Source: Lepeophtheirus salmonis (lineage: Eukaryota > Arthropoda > Copepoda > Siphonostomatoida > Caligidae). From it: DNA of 64,000 nt. The position numbers and the translations under genes were made by a program. Below the pieces are notes generated by a model. It was not told the DNA's origin. It saw nothing but the letters and a program-made list of their open reading frames with translations, and did not search any database. The stretch covers positions 30,136,002-30,200,001 of the forward strand of contig NC_052139.2 in the NCBI RefSeq assembly GCF_016086655.4, in the 5' to 3' direction. Shown piece after piece: positions 33,961 through 44,469 of this stretch. The first letter of the stretch is position 1. Every line of letters begins with the position of its first letter.

Positions 33961-34029
33961 ACTCCACCAGTTATTTTCAAAATAGACTTTTAAAGATATA
34001 TAAAATTAACCGTCCCCTAGCCATTACCA

Positions 34030-34345
34030 ACACTTGGGGGAAGAGTAAGAAATTGCCCCCCCCCCTCTTACACATTGAGCAAAGATTCGTCCCCCTATTA
34101 ATTTCAAGTATAAAAGAAGGCTTAGATAAATATAAAATATAAATAAACTAAGGAGGATAGCTCCACAGCAGTATAACACCCCGTAATCTAACCTTGCCAA
34201 GAATCTGAATAACATATATTTGTTGATTAAACCTAGACTGGGAGGGAACCCTCCTAAAGATAGCAAGGCCAGTAGCCCCCCGCTCCTTAGACGTACCTGC
34301 TGTACATAACCTGTTCGAGTGTCTACCCTCTTGTATTGTCCCTGG
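34030..34345 (-). pseudogene. nad2: Nuclear mitochondrial insertion: nad2-like segment
   Basis: The minus frame contains GGLLALLSLGGFPPSLGLIN then KYMLFRFLARLDYGVLYCCG and a following hydrophobic segment. LLSLGGFPP..GFInK is the hallmark of NADH dehydrogenase subunit 2 near its C-terminus. It lies upstream of cox3 on the same strand with about 70 bp between, where a mitochondrial tRNA could sit; I could not fold one with confidence. nad2 is the best fit, and another nad subunit is less likely. The upstream limit near 34345 is set by the start of the THAP remnant. Confidence 0.7.
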
Positions 34346-34374
34346 GTGCTCGAGGGGAGGATCATTAGGATTCT

Positions 34375-34600
34375 CTTCAAATGAAAGTACACGACTTAAA
34401 TGGTGGATTGCTTTGAGATGAGATGAATTTTTAGGATTAACTCTGGAGAACATCCCCATACTCTTTTTATGTGAGCAACACTTCAAGCCAGAAGATTTCA
34501 AAGTCGCAAGGCAAAAATTAGCTTCCGTGGGAGGAAAAGCATATTGGCGAATTAAAACGGGATGTAGTCCCATCCTTTTTTTTCCTTGGTCACAAGCAAG
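34375..34600 (+). pseudogene. THAP-type zinc-finger remnant
   Basis: Plus strand: STRLKWWIALR, a stop, then LGLTLENIPILFLCEQHFKP (CxxH at 34470-34484), EDFKVARQKL and YWRIKTGCSPILFF. This fits the second half of a THAP domain (W...l......p.....iCs.HF..edf.......Lk.gavPtif). The first CxxC is not recognisable. THAP fingers bind DNA and head P-element-type transposases as well as host regulators. Following sequence near 34850-34930 (TTNCQYVQTTSTK) resembles linkers seen after such domains. Inactive. Confidence 0.65.
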
Positions 34601-34609
34601 TAAAAATCC

Positions 34610-36250
34610 AGTTGAGGAAAATCATTGTTTAATCAACATTAAAAATGGAGCAAGTTTAAGGTCTTACAGTTTTCTTACAAAATTTTAATTTATAAACATA
34701 TATTTTTTTTACGGAATGCTAACATAATTAGCGATGACAACAGCATGGAACGGACTCCTGATCCATACTTGGATATGTAAGTGGAGGAGGTATAGAATGA
34801 GAACATCAACGAGGGTATTTTAAATCCAACACAAGACGAAGATGACCAATCAGATCTGTCGACCACAAATTGTCAATATGTTCAAACTACGTCTACCAAG
34901 GTCGACCTACTTTTTCGATCCAAAACTTTGTTCATAATAATCAGTCAGAGAGATTATTAAAGTACTATCTATCCTGAGATATGCTATAGACGAATACTAC
35001 AGTTGTATTTTAAGTCATCATTGACATTTTTGAACCCTGGAATTAAGTTTTTGTACGACTACATATACTAAAATTAAATTTTGAAATCAAACCTCGGTAC
35101 AGCTTTTAAGCCACTACAATTATTCTGCCATATAACTTTCAGGGACGCTTTAAAGTCTTTAGTGTCTATGTGCAAGACATTGAAATAGAGAGATTGCCAT
35201 TGGAAACACAATTTTCCACTATCAGGAAGGCAGAAGACACATGCTTATAGATCCCATGTGGACCGATTCCTGCCGTACATTCACAATTGCTATTAACCAC
35301 CTGTCTTGATTTTAAAATGATTTACTTTACAATATATATGTATATATTCATTTCTGCTTCAACTATGCCAGAAAATTGTATTTTATTGTTTTATTCTCTT
35401 GATTCCACGAAGCTCAAGGCTTTGCGCATGGATGCAATATCCAAATTTTGAAAATCGTTCCCTATGTGCCGATATTTAAGATTATAATTATTGTGAGCCT
35501 TTGTCATAGGAGTAATAGACATCTTATTCCCTTCAACAATACTTTTAAAGGCCCCAGAGTTATACCAGATCGGCTTTGGAACGATTTCTGAGATCTGGAC
35601 CACTGGCCTCTGAAATCAGCGTTTCGTTGATACGAGACTAGACGCTCTATCTGATTGAACTTCCTCCTACCTGGCCTTGTACCCCGTTTGTTGAGTTCTC
35701 TACCGAGTGCCAATAAAAGCCAGCTCGAATAATTAGGATCAATGGGTTAAAAAAAAGTTTGAGGACTTTTCTGCCACATTCAAATCTCCAACTTTTTCTG
35801 TTTTTGGATTGCATCTAATATTGGCTAATGATGTTTGAGGAAAACTATTCAATCTGAATTTTTTCAAAGCATGGAATACAAAGGCCTACATTGCAGTTTG
35901 AGCATTCCGTTCTTATGGTCGATGTACATTCCTTCCCTCTGCGTCCCCTTTTTTCCCCGTCGGAAACTTTCCTGGGATAATGACCAATGTCGTCATATTG
36001 CTATGCTATCTAGCCATGCTCGTTTGGTTTTTGTTTTCCGGGTACTTTTGTGTGTGGCCATACTTTTTGATGTATGACATTGTTATATTTTCCCTGAAAT
36101 TTAATTGCGACATCGTATTGCCACACTTTTTGTGTACTTGGGAATATTGTGATTATTCATAATTAAATTATTGTCTTTTTGACTAACTGAAGAATCAATG
36201 TTTTTGAAGAATCCTCCAAAAGGATGATTTCGTTTGGTACATAATCATAA
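34610..36250. other. Unresolved; possible continuation of the THAP gene
   Basis: Plus-strand polar sequence to about 35000 could be the decayed linker of the THAP protein. Minus-strand frames at 35391-35603 and 35504-35713 (AFKSIVEGNKMSITPMTKAH; RPGRRKFNQIERLVSYQRNA) are more protein-like than the flanks but match no family I know. Nothing supported beyond that. Confidence 0.35.
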
Positions 36251-36254
36251 GGGG

Positions 36255-36335
36255 TATCACGGGAGCCCAAAATTGAGCATTCAGGTAATCTGACCCCTCA
36301 AAAGTTTCAAATGTTAAATAAAAATTCGTTAAACT
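36255..36335 (+). repeat. Dispersed repeat family C, uninterrupted copy
   Basis: tatcacgggagcccaaaatt, then gagcattcaggtaatctgac, then ccctcaaaagtttcaaatg. It continues past attcgttaaactaatata without an insertion, giving the empty-site counterpart of 30219-30288 plus its right flank. Confidence 0.7.
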
Positions 36336-36339
36336 AATA

Positions 36340-37635
36340 TACAACACATACGCTCTAAGGACAAACTTTTTCACTTGGTGAACAAAAATAAAATGTTTTG
36401 TTTTTCTTCATTAAAGTAATAATTTACTTTTTATTCATTTATTAGTGAATGTACTGGGTTTTTTTCAACGTAAATAATTATCTACACTCCTCGTAAGAGG
36501 TAAAAAATGAACAATTGTTCCAAATTATTTTCAATCAGGCACACAGTTATACACATCCTCATTTGCAAATAATTGACAGAGTAAAAATATTCTTTTAGTC
36601 CGTATAAATACGGTTATATTTTCTCATGAAACATTCGGAAAAAAGTTATCTTTATAGTAATGCATAAATTAATTTGACATTTTTATATACATTTAAAAAA
36701 AGACAGTGATACCTTTACAGGAAGAGTTCTTACACCCTCCACTTTTTTCTACAACCTCAGAAAATGTTCATATGTATTACATCTTAACTCGTTTGCAGGG
36801 ATTATGTATATGACAAGTCCTTACCTTTTTTATTTTCATGCTGAACCCTAATAAACAATAATGGTCGACCCCTTTGTCGGGTGTAGATATCCTTTGCGTG
36901 CTTACTGTATTGCCAATTGACATTTTTAAATGTCTGTAAATTCATTTTTTTTTTTTTGGGAACCATTTACAATTTCACGACATTCTTTTTTGTACATTAT
37001 TCAAGAATTAACAACAGATACATAAATAAAATGAAAGAAGCATAAAATTTATATAAACTGCAATACGCTTTTATGCAATATTTTTATTGAACAAACCAAG
37101 GAGGAAAGGTTGTATTCTTTTAAATGTGGGGAAATCGACGTGCAACTTCATATTTAAACGGAGTGTTAAATGACAAAAGACTTAAGGCGTCTTGCATATG
37201 AAATCCTTGCAAAATTAAGGGAAAGGGTATGGACTTTCCTTTTCGGACCTATGGAAGGACGTATGGAGGCGGTCATAGCAAGAAACTTATTGGTTTTAAT
37301 TAAAAAAACAACAATAGTGATTAATAAAATGGATGGATACACGAGGCCTTTGTAGCCGCTGAAATGTCGTCTGGCTTTTTACCTAATATCAATTGAATAG
37401 TTTCAGAAGATGTATAGAATCATCCAAGCGAGGAAGTGTGAGAACGCCTCTTGTATTGTTTAAAATTATTTTGTGTTTTATTGATTATTTATCATTTGTT
37501 TTTATTTTTATTTTGGTATATTTTTATAAAAAATGGCTGAAACATTGGGATGAAATAACAAACAGTGATCATTTTTTTAGATCTTGTCAGAATTATGTAT
37601 AGAGAGAAAATTCAATATATCGACTCTGGCCATAA
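36340..37635. other. No supported gene
   Basis: AT-rich. A 61-codon plus frame at 37170 includes GRMEAVIARN, reminiscent of a mariner tail (RLEAVIa..GG), but is too short to call. Confidence 0.4.
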
Positions 37636-37639
37636 ATTT

Positions 37640-38860
37640 GTTATATGTTATAACAATATATGCACAAGGAGTTTTCCTTTTTTTATTTTGTGTGTTATTT
37701 TTGTATAAAACAACAACAAAGATATGTGGGTTTGAGCGGAAGCTGATGATACAAGGGCCCCACTTTTTTTCTCTTCAGCCCATTTAATTACTCCAATTTT
37801 CGTTTTACACTCAATCTATCAAGCTTCTTTAAAAGCCCCTCCACCTAGTTTTAAAAATTATTCACCTTAGGGAAAGGGTAATAGTTTGAATAGTATTATG
37901 AATCTTCTTTCGGCCTATTTTGTTTAGCAAAGAGATAGAGATAACCCAATTGTCAAAGTAAAGCTAATAATTTTTTTCTAGATAGGTATTTTTGGGCCAA
38001 CTGTAAACAATGTTTCTAATTGCTCCTAAGTCTGTTTCCCTATCCAGGGGGTTTTATTGGACCCTAAGAGACATGGAAGTCAAACATAAATTAATTTATG
38101 TCATATAAAGCAAATATTTTAAACCCTCTTCTATGAGGCTTCCTCAAATTATAATATTATATGCTTAATTTCCCTTTAAACGGAACTAACTTTTCATCTA
38201 AAAAAAGCATTTAAGACATGGGGTTCTTACCTTTTTTCTTTTCTTCAGGTGATTTAAAAGTGGAGGTACTGTATACAGCTGATCATAACTCTTTGTTTCA
38301 AATTTTGGCATAAAAGTATTATCATTCAAATGTAATTTGCTCATGATTTGTTCCCATCGATCCCCACTAAATGTTTTTTTAACTATGGGGCATTGAAGAA
38401 ATGATTTCCAATATAGGTGCAAGCTCGAAATTACAACAAAGATATTGCCAAAAGATTCCCAAAAAAAAAGGTATGTAACTATTTTTGAGTAAGATTGGTA
38501 CAATTTGTAGGATCGTTTTGTGTGTAAGAAAGATGGGATTCTTCTACCATGTGCCCCATTATTTTCTCGTCGAAAAATTGTTTGACGTAATGGACCGAAG
38601 ATTTCACTTCTTCATTACTTGCATCATTCTGAAGACATATTGGAAGGCTTCTCTCAGAATTGGTATGGACACTTTTTTCATTTTGGAGCTAGATGAAGTT
38701 TTGCGATTTGGGGATTATATTCATTCTGTATATCATAGTGATATATTTGTGATGTCAGACGTGTGTACAGATCACAAAAACCTGCTCTTGGTTATGGTAT
38801 CTGAGATGAGAGAAAGGCACCGTTGGTCTCAATTCTTTCTGGTGTCAAGATGAATGTCAA
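37640..38860 (-). pseudogene. PiggyBac-like transposase, most of the length
   Basis: Minus strand, high to low: YVKQFFDEKIMGHMVEESHL then SYTQNDPTNC (38540-38620; N-terminal domain). IVTYLFFWESFGN and PIVKKTFSGDRWEQIMSKLH with LNDNTF are at 38325-38480 (family MsrnRFeqI...lHf.Dn). SYDQLYTVPPLLNHLKKR is at 38235-38290. DEKLVPFKGKLSI then LRKPHRRGFKIFALYDI (38080-38200) is the first catalytic region. YFDNWVISISLLNKIGRKK is near 37905-37960 (second D). A KWAEEKKSGALVSS tail is near 37740-37790. The C-terminal finger is not seen. Several stops and frame changes. Family DDD order is clear. Confidence 0.88.
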
Positions 38861-38929
38861 ATCCTTGGCTGAGGAGGAGTTTGGGAACGATCTCTGAACC
38901 TTCTTAGCAAAATGAAACCCTTCACACAT

Positions 38930-39165
38930 TCCTAAGATTGTGTAGAACTGGCTCACAGCGAATTGTCCAAAGTTTTTGTTAAAGGAAGAATTACCTCCGA
39001 GCTCCTCGGATTTAAATCCTATGGATTACTCTGTTTCGTCCATTCTTCAGGCAAGGCCTTGTGCAAAGCTAAGGCATGGGACCAAATCGTTCATAAAGTT
39101 GTATGTGTCACCTACAAGGAATATGGATATTTTAAATATATATATTTCAGAAAATTAAATCAAAA
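38930..39165 (+). pseudogene. Mariner transposase C-terminus
   Basis: Plus strand: CPKFLLKEELPPSSSDLNPM then DYSVSSILQARPCAKLRHGT (38965-39085) is the third catalytic D region (family WPPSSPDLNPMDYSVWSilea..C), followed by KSFIKLYVSPTRNMDILN. It begins about 70 bp from the PiggyBac N-terminus and runs in the opposite direction. The N-terminus and first two Asp are missing. Confidence 0.85.
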
Positions 39166-39189
39166 TTATATTTATGAAATGTTATAACT

Positions 39190-40130
39190 TCAGAAATTAA
39201 CTTGTTACCAACTTTTCACTGGATTACCCCCTAATATCCGCAACGGAAGTAAAAAAGCATAGATTAGGAGTATCTCCGATTCTTGATTATTGCTCAAGAT
39301 TATTTTCATGTTGACATATCGCATATGCTTATACAAGTTATATTATCCATAACTACGAATAACAAAATATAATTTGTATTCATAACCGTAATAGAAAATA
39401 AAGAGAGAAAATAGGTCTCTTGTTAAAATCCTAAGATACGGTTGAAATTACTTTCTAATTTGTGTCCTAGCAACTATAATTACATACAGTCATTCTACTT
39501 TTATAGACAGGTACATACATATTTATATCCTATATATGTATATAGGCAACATACGGAAATAAATTATCATAATGAGATTTTTTACCTATAGAAATTAGGG
39601 TAGACTGATTTTCCCTCCATTGTCAATAGTTGGTTTGACTCAGATATGATAAAGTTTGACACAAGATACCACTCTATGATTGCTATTAGTTGAGTCTATT
39701 TATAGTAGTTTATGCCAGCTAGTACTTTTCCACCAATTTAGTTTTGGATACATTGTCCTCTGAGAATAACACTTATAAACTAATTGCTATAATTGTATCA
39801 CTAAAACGTTACTTATAATACGATTTACTATTGAATAAAACATGTTCCAAACATTTTCTTTCCATTGAGAGGCAAGGAGGGCCCTAATTCACAACAAAAA
39901 TTAAATTGGGGGACTGTAATTATAATTTTATTCTTAAAGGCGACCAGATGCCACCTTCAAACACACACAAAGAACGAGTAATATATATACATATATATAA
40001 TGGGAGCGTAACTCGCTCGTATACATAATAAGAAAAAACGACAATAATATCAAAAGGAGATATATTTAAAAAAAAAGGAATATAGATGATACACCAAAAT
40101 AACGAAGACATTCTGACGACTTTGCTATAC
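39190..40130. other. No supported gene
   Basis: AT-rich spacer with a short acatatatataat tract near 39990; a 70-codon minus frame at 39920 shows no motif. Confidence 0.45.
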
Positions 40131-40139
40131 AACTATTAA

Positions 40140-40935
40140 GATGTAGCCAAAATACCTTATTTCAATTTGTCCTTCATTTTGATCAGGACCCTTGTAAGAT
40201 GAACATGCCTCAGCTACCTCTGTGGGATCATTATTCCTGGCTTCTGAGTTGATGGATCGTTTTAAGGAGATATTATGACCATGGTGAGTCCTGCAGATAC
40301 TGGCTTCCAAGGCTAGTAATCAGATGGATTTACGGGGGAAATTGCAGGCCATACCTTCGGATGTCTGAAGTTATTTCTATTGCTCTTCAATCCGTTCAAT
40401 TGTGATCCAACCATTGCGTGCTGGTTCAATGTCTTGCTGGAATATGTAAGGCATGACAGCACCCACAGTCTTCATCCAGGGTACTACAAACGTTTTTAGA
40501 ATATCCATGTTGACATCTTGGTTGATTCTGAGCCCAACACTAAAGAATTAAGGATCCATAACACGTAACTCACTCCTGATGACACCCAATTCTATAAGTG
40601 CAGTCGGATTTTTGCATTTGAATATAGCAGGAACTAAGTGAACATATTGATCGATCTACAGCGATGAGTTTTTAATCCTGAAAGAACCGAAGGTAACCAT
40701 CACATGATTTTACTGAAGAAATAAGTATCTTCACGGAAAAACCACTATTTTTGGCTTTCATTGGATCAGAGAGGAGCTGAACATGCTTTCAGTGGTTAGA
40801 AGTAAGACCAAGATCATCAAAAATGGCTCGGTAGATTGTTGCCTGGCTTACCTGGCGATAATTTGCCAACTTAATCATTGGAACATATGGATATACTCTT
40901 ACAGACCGTTTTAGCCCAGCCAAGAATCATGTTGG
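40140..40935 (-). pseudogene. Mariner transposase remnant, near full span but heavily decayed
   Basis: Minus strand: VSQATIYRAIFDDLGLTSNH then KHVQLLSDPMKAKN (40755-40860; end of the helix-turn-helix region and linker). SVKILISSVKS follows where the first D block should be. Then there is an eroded centre in changing frames. LEASICRTHHGHNISLKRSI and NSEARNNDPTEVAEACSSYK are the tail (40190-40310; family wS.lEa.ic..hh.nl.sLK.si..e....). None of the three Asp is convincingly retained. No TIRs found. Confidence 0.65.
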
Positions 40936-40939
40936 GGTA

Positions 40940-41825
40940 AATCCACGTCAAATAACCAAGTTTTTTGAACTAAGGTTCACAAATTTTCTTCATTTTCAGA
41001 TATATGCTAGGGAACTATGTGTTGATAACTCAGCCAAATTTTTAGTTCATTTCCATGAACAGTTTTACAGATATTGACGATTTTGTGATGGCCCAGGCTC
41101 CAATATTATGGTCTGACTACACAGTAAGCTGAAAACTAAAAGTGACACTATTGTGTCAAGGAATAGTCATGAAGAAATAAAAATAAGCATGTCTCCTCAG
41201 TTTTTGATGCAGATTTCGAAAAAAACACATTATTAGTCCTACAAAGGAATGGAAATGATCGATAATTACAGATTTCGGATTTATTGACTGCACCCCTTTT
41301 TGTGGTCATTATCTCAAAACACACCCAAAAAAAAATCATTTTTTTTAATGAAATTTTTATCTTCAAAGCCAAAAGTAACTATTTGGAAGATATTATGAAG
41401 GAGACAATTGTAGTTATTGCATAATTCAAGATTGAAGTTGAGACCTAAATTATGTACTTGCCATGCACTAATTTGAGAGCTTGTTATAGGATATACATAT
41501 ATTAAATTATCTATTTTAATGAATATATTATGCCTAGTAATTATATCAGTTGGTTAGAAAGTTTTAACTTATCATTTAATGCAATCTTTGATTCGTTTCC
41601 ATAAAAAAAAAGTTCAAGTCAAAACACTAAAAAAGTAATTCAAGAATGTGTAGTATAAGCTAAATGAAATCTTTTCATACTGTTTAATACCATATGACAA
41701 ATTAGAGAATAGTTATCATTTCATAAATATAATGTGGCTATTGTTTTCTTAAAAATAGGTTGAATTTATTGATTATTTTCTTTATCATTAATGGAATAGT
41801 TTCATCGAGAGTTTAAAATTTTTGA
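40940..41825. other. No supported gene
   Basis: AT-rich; a 74-codon minus frame at 41148 has no motif. Confidence 0.45.
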
Positions 41826-41829
41826 ACTC

Positions 41830-42130
41830 CTATCAACTTAAGCACACAATCATTTGGTCACGTTGAGGCCAATCAAAGAATTGGGATGGACCTTTAGAGT
41901 ACATCAAATTTCACTCGAGCATCACATTCAGCATTATTTTTCTGAAGGATCAAGCCAATCCATCAACACTGATCATACATGACAGAAGCATATGATCCCA
42001 CAACAATATCTTCTTCCAGACATAACCCTTCATTAAAGTTGTGAGTGCAAGCAAATTCAACATATTCACAGCATTATTTAGGTCCAATTTTGTCACGACT
42101 CAGTGGAATGAAATGATGGTAAGATCTTCA
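41830..42130 (-). pseudogene. Possible Tc1-type transposase fragment
   Basis: Minus strand near 41900-41960: ILQKNNAECDARVKFDVL resembles the Tc1 block fqQDNapcHtar.v...l, with Asp replaced by Asn. WKKILLWDHMLLSCMI upstream is vaguely like the wG.f...g.g.l block. Two stops follow where WP..SPDLNPIE would be. A weak call; composition slightly above background. Confidence 0.35.
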
Positions 42131-42189
42131 CCAAGGAATAGAATCTTCAATGCCAATCAGCATGAAGAGTTCGGATTTGATTTATTTCC

Positions 42190-42545
42190 TCCTCTAATCT
42201 TCTTTTTTCAGTCTTAGATTTAGATCTCCGATTACTATAGTACAACAATTATAAATTAATGGATACAGTTCATTAGGGTTATCTTCATTCGGTCCATATA
42301 TCCCGAAAACTTCGATGAAAGGACCAACTTGTTTTATTTGAATGTAACATAGATTACCACTTGAGTGAGAATATTTCAACACAGGATTCAAACATTTTTT
42401 CTCTGCTAATATGGCAAATTTTAGATGGATTTAGACGGATATTTCAGTCCAGACCGATGAATGAAATTGATTCTTTTCCAAATCATGGACCCATTTACTC
42501 CCCACTCCTGATTTACGTGTTGTTGTTCAAGTATGAGCATTAAGG
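42190..42545 (-). pseudogene. Non-LTR retrotransposon endonuclease fragment
   Basis: Minus strand: GNLCYIQIKQVGPFIEVFGI then YGPNEDNPNEL, and TIVIGDLNLRLKKED near 42194-42235. The iYGPN.d and v.GDlN motifs are the hallmark of the LINE EEP endonuclease, which nicks target DNA for reverse transcription; N and D of these motifs are catalytic in the family. Only about 65 codons in one frame; upstream sequence to 42545 is in other frames. No reverse transcriptase follows. Confidence 0.8.
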
Positions 42546-42559
42546 ATTCATCAAATGAA

Positions 42560-43490
42560 ACAAATGTAAGTACCATGATCCTCACTTAATTTTAAGAAAT
42601 GTCATTCTAGGTTGCAGAATCAGAATGTAACAATAGTTTTGACAGGCCCTGTAAAATCATACTAATGGCAACAAAGAAAATGTTATCATTGTTCATAAAT
42701 ATAATAAAAGTTTTTGTCAAAATCCTAGGGGATTTTGAAATATACATATTCTTAAGGCAAGTTATTTTAATTAATAAAAGTATTGGCCTTGCCCTCAAGG
42801 AGTTTTTGTTCCTTCCCATCCTCTTGAAGATGTTTTTGTTCCTTCTTTGAAGGCAGTAACTGTTTTTTTTTACTCCCTTTTTTATTATAATATAGGTAGG
42901 AATGACAAAAAATTTCTTATTAGATAAATATTTGCTTAAAACCTTTAGAGATAAAAGGTAATTTTTTTTGTTTAAAAAAAAAAAAATCACAAAAATTAAA
43001 TTGAAATAAGTTTTTTTTTGTTTTTTTACTTCTCTCTTTCCCGACTAAGAAAACTTAAGGCAAACATATAAAGAATATATACATACAAAATGACAAGAAA
43101 TAATAACGGCATTAACTTTAAGAGTCGATGAAAAATGACTTCCCAGTTCTTATATTTTTTTGTTTGACAAAAGATAAATTGGCAATTCACTCCAAAATTT
43201 ACACTTTATCAAATTTAATGAGGGTACTTTGTAAACTTCTTCAGTAGTGGAAGAAAATTATTTATGAAAAAGATGTATGAAATTGAATTATAAATAATTA
43301 TTTGCTTGCTCCATAAAGACGCTCAAATAGCCGTACAATCTTATTAATCGTCTCGACTTTGAGAATTAAAAAAAGAAACCTCCAATTCCAATATTACTTA
43401 TTTTTCTCATGAATATATCCAACTTGTATGTTTTAAATAAAATATTACGCATGTAACAAGATCAAATTAATATTTAATTAGATAATTAAC
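42560..43490. other. No supported gene
   Basis: Very AT-rich with T-tracts; a 127-codon minus frame at 42607-42990 is rich in Lys, Asn and Ile and looks like translated low-complexity DNA. Confidence 0.45.
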
Positions 43491-43496
43491 TATTAG

Positions 43497-43650
43497 CTTT
43501 TTCAATTTAATGTATCGTACCGACTGCTGTACAAGAAAAACAGATTTTGGCTAAACAAGCAACGTCAATATTAGAAGCGTTGGGAAGTCGAACATCAGTC
43601 GTACATGCGTCATGGTATAACCTTGTATTTCTATTAACTTTCCTTGATAT
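43497..43650 (-). repeat. Dispersed repeat family D, copy 2
   Basis: Reverse complement of this stretch reads gttaatagaaatacaaggtt, ataccatgacgcatgtacga, ctgatgttcgacttccc and tattgacgt, matching 15388-15470. At the other end, cagtcggtacgatacatt matches 15582-15600. The central palindrome of the 15-kb copy is shortened here. Confidence 0.65.
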
Positions 43651-43654
43651 TTTA

Positions 43655-44135
43655 AGACGATAAAAACCTCCTTTATTTAAAAATATCACATGTTTTTACT
43701 CTAGCTAAAACTCTGGCAAAATTGGGCACATAAAACTATTGTTTTTTTCTATTTCTTGATGTCCTTCTAGGTGTTCCCTGTAGTATCGTCGTTGTCACAC
43801 CGTTGTGATTCGAAATGGATTCCCATATTCTTATCCCCAGGTTACCTTTATGTGTCGTCAAGCTACATCAAGAACTCTTGTTCCTTTTAGTCAAGCGACG
43901 ATAACCATCTACCATTATTGTATATTGATCCTAACTTCCACTATATTACCCGACCTTTCCAATTAGATTAATCGAGTTCATGTGCTCGTAGATCCCAACA
44001 GATTCAACATAACGCCTAAAACATTAACAACGTGTGCGAAAAACTACCCAGTATTTTGTTCAATCTTCAAGATGAATAATAACACATTCTAAATTTGCCT
44101 AACATTTTTTTATAACAAATTTTAAATAGGGGAGG
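43655..44135. other. No supported gene
   Basis: Moderately higher GC between 43760 and 44060 but no recognisable protein in six frames. Confidence 0.4.
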
Positions 44136-44140
44136 TGCAG

Positions 44141-44463
44141 GAATAAATAGCTTAGAGCCTCTTTAAATATGGTTTACTCTCAGCCCTCGGATTAGCCAGC
44201 ATCCTGGTGTAGTGTAGGATTGTTAAAAACCACCGGCAATACACCCAAAGAACCCTTCTATTACCACAAACTAGTTCAAAGCCCTCAGGTTGGCCGGGAT
44301 CCCGGGGGTAGTGTGGGATAGTTAAAAACCACTGCCAAATAATCACATACAAACCATTGGGTTGGGTGTGGCTTTAACAATCCTACACTACCCCCAGGGC
44401 ACTGGCCAATCTGAGGGTGGAGAGTATACGACCATATTTTAAGAGACCCTCAGCTATTTATTC
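44141..44463. mobile_element. Foldback element with internal direct duplication
   Basis: Left arm 44141-44227 (gaataaatagcttagagcct ... gtgtaggattgttaaa) is the inverse of right arm 44376-44463 (tttaacaatcctacac ... cagctatttattc), about 87 bp with a handful of mismatches. Inside, the segment agccctcggattagccagca ... gttaaaaaccaccgg (about 44184-44238) is repeated in direct orientation as agccctcaggttggccggga ... gttaaaaaccactgcc (about 44280-44336). The element thus holds three versions of one unit, two direct and one inverted. No coding capacity; a MITE-like foldback. Confidence 0.85.
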
Positions 44464-44469
44464 ACACAT

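Noticed and set aside
33961..34029. Mitochondrial tRNA between the nad2-like and cox3 fragments
   Set aside because: Spacing is suggestive, but I could not draw a convincing cloverleaf or anticodon by eye.
34148..34573. 141-codon minus frame
   Set aside because: Crosses the NUMT and the antiparallel THAP remnant; its product matches neither.
37170..37355. Possible mariner tail (GRMEAVIARN)
   Set aside because: One short motif without any neighbouring block of the family.
38485..38853. 122-codon plus frame
   Set aside because: Antiparallel shadow of the PiggyBac N-terminal region, which explains the sequence better.
42607..42990. 127-codon minus frame
   Set aside because: Lys/Asn/Ile-rich translation of AT-rich low-complexity DNA.
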